Below are positions 16,929-24,433 of a stretch of DNA of 41,938 nt, one piece after another. Below the pieces are notes generated by a model. That model worked only from the letters and a program-made list of their open reading frames with translations. It made no database searches and was not told the origin of the DNA. How positions within the stretch are numbered: the stretch's first letter is position 1; every line of letters starts with the position of its first letter. The position numbers and the translations under genes are program-made. This DNA comes from Christensenella sp. UBA7703 (GTDB lineage Bacteria; Bacillota; Clostridia; Christensenellales; CAG-138), in contig DLGD01000043.1 of the NCBI GenBank assembly GCA_002482505.1, positions 1 through 41,938 on the forward strand, given 5' to 3'.

Positions 16929-18044
16929 ATGTTTGATCCCAGAATCCTAAAGCTGGCCGATGGTTTGGTCAACTTTTCCTGCGCGGTAAAGCCCGGCGAG
17001 AACGTGCTCATCCAGAGCATCGGCGGCAACGAAGACCTCACCCGCGCGCTCATCAAGGCGGTATATCAGGCGGGCAGCGTCCCCTTCCTCTGGCTGGAGG
17101 ACAAGAGCCTTGACCGCGAGATCATGCTCCATTGCACGCCGGAACAGCTCACAAGAAGAGCAAAGGTCGACGCTTCCATGATGGAACAGATGCAGGCGTT
17201 CATCGGCATTCGCGGCGGCGCAAACGCAAGTGAATTCTCCGATGTCCCCGGCGATAAGTTCAACGACTACATGACCTACTACTGGACGCCCGTCCATGGA
17301 AAAATTCGCGTACCGAAGACTAAATGGGTCATCCTCCGCTATCCTTCGCCGAGCATGGCGCAGCTTGCGGATATGAGCACCGAGGCGTTTGAAGACTATT
17401 ATTTCAACGTCTGCACGCTCGACTACAGCAAGATGGACAAAGCGATGGACTCCCTCAAGGCGCTCATGGAACGCACGGACAAGGTTCGCCTCGTGGCGCC
17501 GGGAACCGACCTGACCTTCTCCATCAAGGGTCTTCCCGCCATCAAGTGCGCGGGAAACATGAACATCCCCGACGGCGAAGTCTACACCGCCCCCGTGAAG
17601 AACAGCGTCAACGGCACGATTGCCTACAACACGCCCTCTTTGGAAGCAGGCTTTACCTTTACCGACATCAAGTTCACGTTCAAGGACGGCAAGATCATCG
17701 AAGCCACCGCGAACGATAACGCGCGCATCAATAATCAGCTCGATATCGACGAAGGTGCGCGCTATGTCGGCGAATTTGCCATCGGCGTGAATCCGTACAT
17801 CACCTTCCCGATGAAGGACACGCTGTTTGATGAGAAAATCGCCGGCAGCATCCACTTTACGCCCGGCAGTTGCTATGACGACTGCAACAACGGCAACAAA
17901 TCCAGCCAGCATTGGGACATTGTCCTGATTCAAACGCCGGAATACGGCGGCGGCGAAATTTGGTTTGACGATGTGCTGATCCGTAAAGACGGCATGTTTG
18001 TCCTTCCTGAGCTGCTCTGCCTCAACCCCGAGAACCTGAAATAA
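16929..18044 (+). CDS. M29-family metallo-aminopeptidase (AmpS/AmpT type)
   Basis: Cytosolic exopeptidase that removes N-terminal residues using two metal ions. The product has 371 residues. The metal and catalytic residues known for the M29 family can be placed: E217 (IPDGEV), E282 (VGEFAIG), H309 (GSIHF), Y316, and H328/D330 (QHWDIV). AGGAGG lies 7 nt before the ATG at 16929; the frame is open from 16812, but that extension is not family-like. It lies 140 bp after the MFS gene on the same strand and ends at a bidirectional terminator. Confidence 0.92.
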   Translation: MFDPRILKLADGLVNFSCAVKPGENVLIQSIGGNEDLTRALIKAVYQAGSVPFLWLEDKSLDREIMLHCTPEQLTRRAKVDASMMEQMQAFIGIRGGANASEFSDVPGDKFNDYMTYYWTPVHGKIRVPKTKWVILRYPSPSMAQLADMSTEAFEDYYFNVCTLDYSKMDKAMDSLKALMERTDKVRLVAPGTDLTFSIKGLPAIKCAGNMNIPDGEVYTAPVKNSVNGTIAYNTPSLEAGFTFTDIKFTFKDGKIIEATANDNARINNQLDIDEGARYVGEFAIGVNPYITFPMKDTLFDEKIAGSIHFTPGSCYDDCNNGNKSSQHWDIVLIQTPEYGGGEIWFDDVLIRKDGMFVLPELLCLNPENLK

Positions 18045-18069
18045 TCAAAAGCACACAGCGTGTGCAAAA

Positions 18070-18095
18070 CAGCCCGGCGCAATTGCGCCGGGCTG
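18070..18095. terminator. bidirectional intrinsic terminator between the aminopeptidase gene and hpf
   Basis: A perfect 26-bp palindrome, GC-rich at both ends with central AATT, lies between convergent genes. On the minus strand it is followed by TGTTTT; on the plus strand by a weaker TGATTTG. Confidence 0.8.
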
Positions 18096-18129
18096 CTGAT
18101 TTGTCTGAATCAATGATTACTCTGCAAAT

Positions 18130-18663
18130 TTAGTATTCCGGTTCGATGAGGCCGTAGTTGCCATCTTTGCGCTTATAGAGCACGTTCATCTGATTGGTTT
18201 CCGAGTTTAGGAAGACGTAGAACGAGTGCCCAACCATCTCGATCTGGAGCATGGCCTCTTCTTCGCTCATGGGTTTGATCGCAAAGCGCTTTACGCGAAC
18301 GATCGAAGGCCCTTCCTCCTCGGCATCTTCATCGCCGATATACTGCGTCTCCATGTCGCGGAATGCACCGGTACGGAGGCACTTTTCGAGTTTGGTGCGG
18401 TGGCGGATAATCTGCTTTTCGAGTTTATCGAGCACATTGTCGATGGAAGCGTACATGTCGCCGGTGATCTCTTCCCCGCGGATTACGCCGCCTTCATAGG
18501 GAATGGTTACCTCGACAATGTGGCGGTTCTTTTCCACGGAGAGGGTTACAAACACCTCTGCATCCTGCGGGAAATAGCGCTCCAGCTTGCCAACCTTTTT
18601 GTTGACGAGGTCATTGAGGTAATCAGAGACCGCAATGTTTTTGCCAGTGATCGAAATACGCAT
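18130..18663 (-). CDS. hpf: ribosome hibernation promoting factor, long form
   Basis: Binds the 30S decoding region and drives 100S ribosome dimers in stationary phase. The product has 177 residues: an N-terminal S30AE/RaiA domain (MRISITGKNIAVSDYLNDLV, about 1-100) and a C-terminal dimerisation domain (about 118-175; VRVKRFAIKPMSEEEAMLQIE ending in NVLYKRKDGNYGLIEPEY). The two-domain length is the Gram-positive long form. AGGAGTGG precedes the ATG. The 295-nt upstream gap (18664-18958) is AT-rich with several possible -10 boxes, but I could not choose a promoter. Confidence 0.95.
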   Translation of the reverse strand: MRISITGKNIAVSDYLNDLVNKKVGKLERYFPQDAEVFVTLSVEKNRHIVEVTIPYEGGVIRGEEITGDMYASIDNVLDKLEKQIIRHRTKLEKCLRTGAFRDMETQYIGDEDAEEEGPSIVRVKRFAIKPMSEEEAMLQIEMVGHSFYVFLNSETNQMNVLYKRKDGNYGLIEPEY

Positions 18664-18916
18664 GATACCACTCCTTTTTCGGCAAACTATTTTGTACTCT
18701 GCCTATTTTAATTATTCGATACAATGATGACATTTCCCTTGTTGGTTTGTGTTTTTATTTTGCTTTATTTTGATGTCTTGGGTCTGTCATCCTTGTGAAC
18801 GAATTTTAATATAGTTCAACAAAATGTTCTGTAATAGAATCACTTGCAATTCAAACGATTTACAGATAAGATGATTGTAACTGGGAGCAAATACAATCAG
18901 CAAAACCTAAAATAAT

Positions 18917-18952
18917 CAAAAAGCAGCGGCATCATTTTTGCACGCTGCTTTT
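18917..18952 (-). terminator. intrinsic terminator after guaD
   Basis: Minus strand: a 10-bp stem (AAAAGCAGCG/CGCTGCTTTT, 18919-18952) with a 14-nt loop, ending in TTTTTG, just after the guanine deaminase stop codon. Confidence 0.8.
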
Positions 18953-18958
18953 GTGTAT

Positions 18959-20233
18959 CTATTTGATTTTTCTCCCGCCGCCATAGACCGCGGCAATGCT
19001 CCGATCATCCGCAAGATAGACCGCCCGTTCAAATCGTTCCTTCACCGTCAGTTCCCGCGCGCTTGGCGGAAGCAGGGTTTCATCCAGCACAACCGCATGC
19101 AGCGGGTTGCCCGAGGCAAAGCCGTCCGCATCGCCAAAATAGCGCGATCCTGCGCTGGTCGCGAGATAATATGCCTCGCCGACGGTTAAAAATGCTTCTT
19201 TGCCCTCGGTTTCAATCGCGCGCGCTTTGGACATACGCAGGCAGCCGGTGAGCACTTGCAACATCGGCAGTTGCGCGCCGCCCGCGATATCGGACCCCAG
19301 CGCCACCCAAACGCCGCGCTCCACCATCTGCCGCACGGGCGCAAACCCGCTGCAAATATTGATGTTGGAATCCGGGCAGTGCACGCAGAGCACGTTGTGA
19401 TCGATCATCGCCTGCTGCTCCCGCGCGTCGGAATGCACGCAGTGCGCCATGATGGTATGATCCGTCCACAGGCCGTATTTCTCATATGTCTGCCAATATT
19501 GTTCGCAATCGGGGTGCAGCTCATGCACCAACTCGATCTCGCGCTTGTTTTCGCTGAGGTGGGACTGCACGTAGATACCACGTTCCGCCGCAACTTTGCC
19601 GAGCCAGCCCATCAGCTCATTGGTGCAGCTCGGCGTAAAGCGCGGGGTCAAGATTGGGCGGATGCGGGAAAACTTTACGCTTTCGTCCAGCCAGCGCAGG
19701 GTTTCGCGTTTGCTCTCCTCCGTCAACTCCTGACATTCGCCGCTTGCGCGGTCCATGTTCACTTTGCCGACGAAGCCGCCCACGCCCGCTTTCTCCAGCT
19801 CTTCCATCAGGATCAGCGTCGCGTCCGTGTGCGTGGAAGAATAGATGCAAACCCGCGTGGTGCCATTCTTGACAAGCTCCGAGGCAAGGCGGGAATACAC
19901 CTCGCGCGCGAAGTTGTTGTCTGCAAAGCGCGCTTCGGTTTTGAAGGTATAGGCTTTCAGCCAGTCCATCAGGGGCAGATCCATGCCCATGCCGAGCATG
20001 GGATATTGCGGCGCGTGCAGATGCATGTCCGAAAAACCCTGCAAGATTAGCTTGCCGGAATAGTCGATTTTCTTTGCATCCGAAAATCCTGCCGGAATTT
20101 CAGAAAAAACGCCTTTGACAACGCCATCCTCAATCGCAAGATAACCGTTTTCTGTAATCACGGGGTCGCCAAATGTCTTTGCTTCTATGATGTGGCCTTT
20201 GATCAGTGTCAAGCCAGATAGTTGTTCCGTCAT
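18959..20233 (-). CDS. guaD: guanine deaminase
   Basis: Converts guanine to xanthine and ammonia. The 424-residue amidohydrolase has zinc ligands H71/H73 (DMHLHAP), H225 (QSHLSE), H264 (MAHCVH) and D315 (GSDIAGG); the guanine-deaminase pattern APQYPMLGMGMDLPLMDWL follows the first pair and CVHCPDSN precedes the last. ATG at 20233 is used; the frame is open 16 codons further upstream. It follows the MocA-like gene by 48 bp and shares a transcript with the hydantoinase gene. Its product, xanthine, is the expected substrate of the molybdenum hydroxylase encoded on the opposite strand. Confidence 0.93.
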   Translation of the reverse strand: MTEQLSGLTLIKGHIIEAKTFGDPVITENGYLAIEDGVVKGVFSEIPAGFSDAKKIDYSGKLILQGFSDMHLHAPQYPMLGMGMDLPLMDWLKAYTFKTEARFADNNFAREVYSRLASELVKNGTTRVCIYSSTHTDATLILMEELEKAGVGGFVGKVNMDRASGECQELTEESKRETLRWLDESVKFSRIRPILTPRFTPSCTNELMGWLGKVAAERGIYVQSHLSENKREIELVHELHPDCEQYWQTYEKYGLWTDHTIMAHCVHSDAREQQAMIDHNVLCVHCPDSNINICSGFAPVRQMVERGVWVALGSDIAGGAQLPMLQVLTGCLRMSKARAIETEGKEAFLTVGEAYYLATSAGSRYFGDADGFASGNPLHAVVLDETLLPPSARELTVKERFERAVYLADDRSIAAVYGGGRKIK

Positions 20234-20281
20234 GTCGTCTCTTCCTCGCCTGCGCCGCAAACTGGTTGCGAGCTGCATCAT

Positions 20282-20851
20282 TCATACTTTTGTGTCAATA
20301 TCGTCCAACTCACGCTCGTCGATCACCTCGACAAGCCGCAGTCGCTCAGGATGCCGCCGGATGATCGCTCCGCCGCCGGTGTCCTCTTTCAGTGCGCAGA
20401 GTTCGGGATAGAACTGCGCTGGAAAAATTGCCGGATTACCGCGCCTTGCGCCTGCACAGAGCGAAACGATGTCGTTCGGATGCGCTTCAAACGCTTCCAG
20501 CAATCGTTCCACGCTGCCAACCGATAGAAACGGTTGATCCGCCACCGCATAGAGGATTCCGTCCAGCAACGGCTCTTTGGCTAAAATTGCTTCCGTCGCA
20601 ATTGCAACACTGGTGCCAACGCCGCGTTCAGGATCGGGGTTGATCGCAACCGGAAAGCCGCATTCAAACGCTCGTCGCTGAATCTCGCCCGCCTCGGCTC
20701 TTGTCACGCAGAGGCGCGCCGAGAACGAAAGCGCGGAAAAGAGCTGCAGCGCCCGCGCAATCATCGGTTCACCTTCAATCGTATAGAGCAGCTTGCCGCC
20801 GCCGAAGCGCTTCCCCGCGCCCGCCGCAAGCAGCACGCAGCCGATCTTCAC
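20282..20851 (-). CDS. MocA/MobA-like nucleotidyltransferase (molybdopterin cytidylyltransferase family)
   Basis: Predicted to transfer CMP to molybdopterin, making the cytosine dinucleotide cofactor used by xanthine-dehydrogenase-family enzymes. The 189-residue product starts with the nucleotide-binding LLAAGAGKRFGGGK (7-20), then ERGVGTSVA (75-83) and AVADQPF (102-108) with a metal-binding D105. The E. coli relatives are MocA and YgfJ. It overlaps the hydantoinase gene by 4 bp and precedes guaD, and three xanthine-dehydrogenase subunit genes lie on the other strand, so a role in cofactor maturation for that enzyme is the simplest reading. CTP versus GTP preference cannot be fixed by eye. 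Confidence 0.85.
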   Translation of the reverse strand: MKIGCVLLAAGAGKRFGGGKLLYTIEGEPMIARALQLFSALSFSARLCVTRAEAGEIQRRAFECGFPVAINPDPERGVGTSVAIATEAILAKEPLLDGILYAVADQPFLSVGSVERLLEAFEAHPNDIVSLCAGARRGNPAIFPAQFYPELCALKEDTGGGAIIRRHPERLRLVEVIDERELDDIDTKV

Positions 20852-22218
20852 GCGCGGTACCTGCCGGAGGCTTTGCGGAAGACAAATCTTCCTTTTCCCT
20901 CTTCGATCAGCTTACCACCTTTGACAACGTGCCGCCCGCCAAGCAATACATCCGAAACACCGCCGAACACCTTCATTCCCTCATAGGGAGAGTTGTCGCA
21001 ATGATGCGCGTTTGTGCGGAAGGAAATCGTGCTCTCGCCCGTCGGGTCATAGATCGAAATATCCGCCTCCGCTCCCTCGCGGAGGATACCGCGGTGCGGG
21101 AACATGCCAAACATCTTTGCCGCGTTTTCGCTCATCATCGCCGCCATCTGCTGGAGCGTGATGCGCCCCGTGCGCACAGCGTAGGTATAGATGAGCTGTG
21201 CGCGGTTTTGAACGCCCGCGCCGCCGTTGGGCGTTTTGCTGAATTCACCGCCGCCAAGCGCTTTCTGGCTCATCATAAACGAGCAATGGTCGGTTCCGAT
21301 GACGTCGATCTCACCCGATCCCATCGCGGAGAGCAGCGCGTCCTGATCTTCCACCTTCCGTAGCGGCGGGGACATGATGAACTTCTCTGCGTCCGGCTCG
21401 CCATAGCGCGAATCATCCAGCACGAGATATTGCGGGCAGGTCTCGAGGTAGACCTCCTGCCCCCTCGCTCGCGCGCGGCGCGCTTCCTCCAGGCCTTCGT
21501 GCGTGGAGAGGTGCACCACCCAGACGGGTGCCTTGGCAAGCTGGCCGATGCGCATCAGGCGCGAAACCGCCTCCGCCTCCACGGCGTTGGGCCGCGCAAG
21601 CGGGTGCGCCAGCGGGGAGCGCATGCCGATGCTGTTGAGCTCGTGAATCCGCTCGTTGAGAACATCATAATTTTCGCAGTGTACACCGCTGATGCAGTTC
21701 AGCGCCGTCATATGCTTCAGCGCGGCATAGATTTCGCCGTCGTTGAGGCGCATCGCGTCATACACCATGTACATCTTAAAGGAAGTGACGCCCTGCGCGA
21801 CCATGTATTCCACTTCGGCCGCGCGCTCGCCGTCCCATTCGGAAATCGCCATATGGAACCCGTAGTTGCAGCTGGAACCCTCCGCTTTTTTATGCCAGAG
21901 GTCGAGCGCATCCTGCATCGTCATGCCGCGGTCCTGCGTTGCAAAATCCAGCACGGTGGTCGTGCCGCCGAGCACTGCCGCGCGCGAGCCGGTGATGAAG
22001 TTATCCGCCGTCACCGTCACGCCGAGGTCGAGGTCAAAGTGTGTGTGCGTGTCGATGAAGCCCGCGAAGACGAGCTTGCCGCCCGCGTTGATCACTTCGT
22101 CGGCCCGCTCGGTGATTCCGGCGGCAATGCGTTTGATAAACCCGTTTTCGACGAGAATATCCGCCTGTTCAATCCCCTGGCTGCGCACGAGCGTTCCGTT
22201 TTGTATCAGGGTTCGCAT
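20848..22218 (-). CDS. hyuA: dihydropyrimidinase/D-hydantoinase-family amidohydrolase (HyuA-like)
   Basis: Cyclic-amide hydrolase of 456 residues with an intact binuclear metal site: H58/H60 (DTHTHFD), the carboxylated lysine K148 (SFKMYMVYD), H180 (GVHCEN), H236 (VVHLS) and D310 (GTDHCSF). Family members open dihydropyrimidine, hydantoin or allantoin rings. The closest contextual parallel is E. coli hyuA (ygeZ), which sits among purine-catabolism genes. Here it leads an operon with a MocA-like gene and guaD, so a purine-derived ring is a plausible substrate; pyrimidine reduction genes are not seen nearby. AAGGAGGCGA precedes the ATG. Confidence 0.88.
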   Translation of the reverse strand: MRTLIQNGTLVRSQGIEQADILVENGFIKRIAAGITERADEVINAGGKLVFAGFIDTHTHFDLDLGVTVTADNFITGSRAAVLGGTTTVLDFATQDRGMTMQDALDLWHKKAEGSSCNYGFHMAISEWDGERAAEVEYMVAQGVTSFKMYMVYDAMRLNDGEIYAALKHMTALNCISGVHCENYDVLNERIHELNSIGMRSPLAHPLARPNAVEAEAVSRLMRIGQLAKAPVWVVHLSTHEGLEEARRARARGQEVYLETCPQYLVLDDSRYGEPDAEKFIMSPPLRKVEDQDALLSAMGSGEIDVIGTDHCSFMMSQKALGGGEFSKTPNGGAGVQNRAQLIYTYAVRTGRITLQQMAAMMSENAAKMFGMFPHRGILREGAEADISIYDPTGESTISFRTNAHHCDNSPYEGMKVFGGVSDVLLGGRHVVKGGKLIEEGKGRFVFRKASGRYRA

Positions 22219-22392
22219 AAGGGTGATCGCCTCCTTGCGTGCAAATAGGATTCTGTTTCAAGTGTTGGGTGTTCGGATCTATCTGATCTGTCGGTCGGGT
22301 CAAAATCTTTCTGCGCAAGAAACGCAGGAATCAAACAGGATAAGCTGCAAATGGCTAGTCTCCAGATTCATTCTAGCACAGGATTTTCTTCC

Positions 22393-22430
22393 TGCAAAGT
22401 ATTTGCATCTAACAATCTTTATGCTATACT
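22393..22430 (+). promoter_or_regulatory. adenine deaminase promoter with overlapping inverted repeat
   Basis: TTGCAT (22403-22408), 16-nt spacer and TATACT (22425-22430) lie 23 nt before the adenine deaminase ATG. An inverted repeat, TGCAAA-GTA-TTTGCA (22393-22407), overlaps the -35 box and could be an operator. Upstream (22308-22330) is another imperfect inverted repeat, with arms TTCTGCG and CGCAGGAA. No purine riboswitch aptamer was recognised in this gap. Confidence 0.65.
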
Positions 22431-22452
22431 AACAAAAAGGTGGGTGAGCATT

Positions 22453-24156
22453 ATGCAAAAGTCACGTCTACGCGCCGCCATCCTCAACGCGGCAAACAGA
22501 AATGCTGCTCTAGTCATTAAAAACGCAAAAATTGTCAACGTTTTCACAAAAGAAATCATCGAAGGTGACGTCGCCATGCGAGACGGCATTATCATTGGCG
22601 TTGGTTCGTATACCGGACGTGTGGAAATCGATGCAAAGGGCGGCTATCTCTGCCCCGGCCTAATCGACGGCCACGTCCATATCGAATCTTCAATGGCGCA
22701 TCCCAGCCGTTTTGCCAACGTGATTCTCGAAAAAGGCACCACCTCTATCATCGCCGACCCGCATGAGATCGCAAATGTTTGCGGTTCGGACGGAATTCAG
22801 TATATGCTCGACCAAACGGAATGGCTTCCCCTTTCCGTTTTTGTTATGGTGCCCTCCTGCGTTCCGGCGACAGCGTTTGAAACCAGCGGCGCAAAACTGA
22901 CGGCAAGAGACCTTGAACCCTTCATCAGCCATCCCCGCGTGCTGGGGCTTGGCGAGGTGATGGACTATGTCGCAACCGTGGAAGGCGACGGCGAGATGCT
23001 CGATAAACTGCATCTTTTTCGGCATTATCCAATCGACGGACACGCGCCGACGCTGACGGGAGACGCACTCAACGCCTACATTACCGCCGGCCCGTATACC
23101 GATCACGAGTGCATCACCTATGAAGAAGTGCTTGAAAAACTCAGAAAAGGCCTTCGCATCCATCTACGCCTCGGCTCCGCAAACCGCAACGTCGAGGAGA
23201 TCATGAAGAAAATCGCAGATAACAATCTGCCCACGCGCAGAATGTCCTTCTGCACGGACGATAAGCACCTCTCCGACATCCGCGAGGAAGGGCACATCAA
23301 CTATATCATTCGCCGTGCGGTTGCAAACGGAATTCCGCCGATCAAGGCGATCCAGATGGCGACGATCAACACCGCGGAGACCTACGGCATCCGGCACTAT
23401 GGCGCCGTTGCGCCGGGCTATCGCGCGGATCTCGTGTTGTTTGATAATCTGACCGACTTTAACCCGCAGTTTGTGATCACCGACGGCAAGGTGTTTGAGC
23501 CGAGCGTGGACACGCACATCAAACCCGACCCGAAGATCTACAACAGCGTCCATCTTGCCGCACGCAAACCGGATATCTTCAAAATGCCGATCACCGGCAA
23601 GGCGAACATCATCCGCTTGATTCCAAAAGAGCTCGTCACGGCGCTGGATGTGGAAGACGTCTACACCGAAAACGGCCTGTTTGTGCCCAGAGACGGGCTG
23701 CAAAAGCTTGCGGTGTTGGAGCGCCACCACGCCTCCGGCCGAGTGGGCTTGGGCATCCTGCGCGGATTCGACATCAAAAACGGCGCAATCGCGACTACGG
23801 TTGGGCACGATTCGCACAACCTCGTAGTCGTGGGCGACAACGACGCGGACATGCTCCTGGCTATCGACACATTGGAGGAGTGCGGCGGTGGTTATGTCGT
23901 CGTCAGCAATGGCGTCGTGCTCGCTAAGCTCGTCCTCTCCGTTGCCGGGCTCATGAGCGATGCCCCGCTTGAGACGATTCTCAAGCATCAGCAGGAACTT
24001 CTGGCCGCGGCGGGTCAACTCGGCATCCATACCGAGAGCGACCCGTTCATCACACTTTCGTTCATCGCGCTGCCGGTCATTCCGGACGTACGCCTGACGG
24101 ATATGGGGCTTTTCGATGTGCGAACGATGGAGTTTTTTCTCAAATCCAATCAATAA
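22453..24156 (+). CDS. ade: adenine deaminase
   Basis: Hydrolyses adenine to hypoxanthine and ammonia. The 567-residue product has the expected metal residues: H74/H76 (DGHVHIESS), E168 (GLGEVMDY), H197 (DGHAP), H218 (TDHECIT) and D269/D270 (FCTDDKH), and a C-terminal domain with SVAGLMSD and FITLSFIALPVIP typical of the AdeC family. ATG at 22453 is used; an extended reading to 22351 runs through the promoter. AGGTGGGTGAG precedes the start. It is divergent from the hyuA-mocA-guaD operon and precedes the xanthine dehydrogenase genes, feeding hypoxanthine to them. Confidence 0.95.
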   Translation: MQKSRLRAAILNAANRNAALVIKNAKIVNVFTKEIIEGDVAMRDGIIIGVGSYTGRVEIDAKGGYLCPGLIDGHVHIESSMAHPSRFANVILEKGTTSIIADPHEIANVCGSDGIQYMLDQTEWLPLSVFVMVPSCVPATAFETSGAKLTARDLEPFISHPRVLGLGEVMDYVATVEGDGEMLDKLHLFRHYPIDGHAPTLTGDALNAYITAGPYTDHECITYEEVLEKLRKGLRIHLRLGSANRNVEEIMKKIADNNLPTRRMSFCTDDKHLSDIREEGHINYIIRRAVANGIPPIKAIQMATINTAETYGIRHYGAVAPGYRADLVLFDNLTDFNPQFVITDGKVFEPSVDTHIKPDPKIYNSVHLAARKPDIFKMPITGKANIIRLIPKELVTALDVEDVYTENGLFVPRDGLQKLAVLERHHASGRVGLGILRGFDIKNGAIATTVGHDSHNLVVVGDNDADMLLAIDTLEECGGGYVVVSNGVVLAKLVLSVAGLMSDAPLETILKHQQELLAAAGQLGIHTESDPFITLSFIALPVIPDVRLTDMGLFDVRTMEFFLKSNQ

Positions 24157-24378
24157 TCATCCGTTTGCAAAACAACAGCATATTTGCATCCATTCCATAT
24201 AATATATGTTGTTGAATCTGTGATATTCTCGTAGCATTTTGTAAAATCCTATTCCATTTTCATTTTATGGTAGTATGATGAATTTGTATTAGTAGACGTT
24301 ACTGTTATCTGCAATTTGTCTTAAGTAATCCAGATAATCTGATGCAATGAAACGCCACATAATCCGATCGCAACCAAT

Positions 24379-24410
24379 CTCCGGCGGTGTGGAGCGATGC
24401 CGCCGGTTTT
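24379..24410 (+). promoter_or_regulatory. possible attenuator hairpin in the xdhA leader
   Basis: The 277-nt gap between ade and xdhA ends in a GC-rich hairpin, CCGGCGG/CCGCCGG (24381-24406), followed by TTTT, only 15 nt before the AGGAGGG of xdhA. Part of its left arm can alternatively pair as CTCC/GGAG (24379-24394). The T-run is short, so termination is uncertain. A weaker AACAACA/TGTTGTT hairpin around 24171-24211 may end the ade transcript. Confidence 0.4.
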
Positions 24411-24433
24411 GTCACAAATCACAGGAGGGTACT

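Noticed and set aside
16947..17933. 328-codon minus-strand frame
   Set aside because: Antisense shadow of the M29 aminopeptidase gene.
22219..22452. Purine riboswitch before adenine deaminase
   Set aside because: The conserved purine-aptamer junction sequences (TATA..GG.. and the two kissing loops) are not present; the ATG is too close to the promoter to fit an aptamer.
23164..24153. 329-codon minus-strand frame
   Set aside because: Antisense shadow of adenine deaminase.
24157..24433. Molybdenum-cofactor riboswitch before xdhA
   Set aside because: A GC hairpin is present, but I could not match the multi-helix consensus; kept only as a possible attenuator.
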